Below, in pieces: positions 63,802 through 64,000 of a stretch of 64,000 nt of DNA; the stretch's first letter is position 1, and every line of letters starts with the position of its first letter. The position numbers and the translations under genes are program-made. This DNA is from JAVVSK01 sp036654235 (GTDB lineage Bacteria > Bacillota > Clostridia > Christensenellales > CAG-138), in contig JAVVSK010000001.1 in the NCBI GenBank assembly GCA_036654235.1, positions 62,001-126,000 on the forward strand. The letters run 5' to 3'. The notes below the pieces were generated by a model, which was not told the DNA's origin, did no database searches, and was given only the letters and a program-made list of their open reading frames with translations.

Positions 63802-64000
63802 AATAGTCCTCCTGTATAGAGACGGTTAGGTATTTGGATCTGTAAGCGATAAACCAACTTTTATGCCATCGGCGGCGGTTAAGGCAGTGGAAGATTTGAA
63901 GGAAATAGATATGGTTCTAATAGGTAGTTATAATCATGCTGTATATTAATTGAAGTTTTTACGACTAAAACAATATATTGTTTATTTATAATTACATTAC

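Noticed and set aside
63830..63949. 39-codon open + frame reading VFGSVSDKPTF and onward
   Set aside because: It has a protein-like composition but no start with a ribosome binding site and no family I recognise.

Overview
The window looks like chromosomal DNA of a low-GC Gram-positive bacterium of the class Clostridia. This rests on the AT-rich codon use, AGGAGG-type ribosome binding sites with frequent TTG and GTG starts, a YicC-RemA-Gmk-RpoZ-CoaBC gene order, the sporulation membrane protein YlbJ, an isoleucine T-box leader and a type 2 isoleucyl-tRNA synthetase. Three secreted proteins end in type I dockerin modules and one of them also carries a cohesin-like module, so the organism probably builds cell-surface or extracellular protein complexes. 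I see no insertion sequence, prophage or CRISPR array. Species and genus cannot be named from the sequence alone.

Layout. 1-5.0 kb: two dockerin proteins, the first cut by the window edge and carrying a gingipain-type DUF2436 domain, the second a zinc protease, separated by about 1 kb of non-coding DNA that may hold a decayed dockerin gene. 5.0-9.6 kb (+): response regulator, Dabb protein, exonuclease VII (xseAB), polyprenyl synthase and a GH29 fucosidase. 9.6-23.2 kb (-): one long tightly packed run read from a promoter at 23.25 kb: class A PBP, uracil-DNA glycosylase, SH3/peptidoglycan-binding protein, type IIA topoisomerase pair, methyltransferase, Hsp33, TPR protein and an RlmL-like methyltransferase. 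23.5-30.2 kb (+): yicC, remA, gmk, rpoZ, coaBC, an ECF transporter energizing module (A1, A2, T) and ftsY. 30.3-33.3 kb: Sua5-type t6A enzyme (-), then dnaA and tRNA-Glu (+). 33.5-36.9 kb (-): a large subtilisin-like protease with cohesin-like and dockerin modules. 37.2-45.2 kb: sugar isomerase-like protein, pgi, a solute-binding lipoprotein, a RodA/FtsW protein, rsmD, coaD, a coiled-coil protein and ylbJ. 45.3-52.3 kb (+): T-box, ileS, holA, tsaE, tsaB, rimI and a DUF218 protein. 52.5-54.0 kb: guaB. 54.1-57.2 kb (-): asd-dapA-dapB for diaminopimelate/lysine synthesis. 57.3-62.9 kb (-): an alanyl-tRNA editing protein, a YitT protein, an M29 aminopeptidase, a GIY-YIG protein and a parvulin lipoprotein. 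63.0-64.0 kb: AT-rich DNA with two very small candidate ORFs.

How the genes fit together. Most of the window is housekeeping: cell-wall synthesis (PBP, RodA/FtsW, DAP pathway), DNA topology and repair, translation and tRNA modification (TsaB, TsaE, TsaC/Sua5, IleS, AlaX, RsmD, RimI), CoA synthesis (CoaBC and CoaD), and membrane targeting (FtsY). The accessory layer is the dockerin proteins. The most unusual items are a DapB fused to two aspartokinase-type ACT domains, a parvulin whose catalytic domain is interrupted by about 120 residues of Pro/Ser/Ala/Thr repeats, a subtilase carrying both a cohesin-like and a dockerin module, a cysteine-free family 4-like uracil-DNA glycosylase, and a dnaA separated from dnaN.
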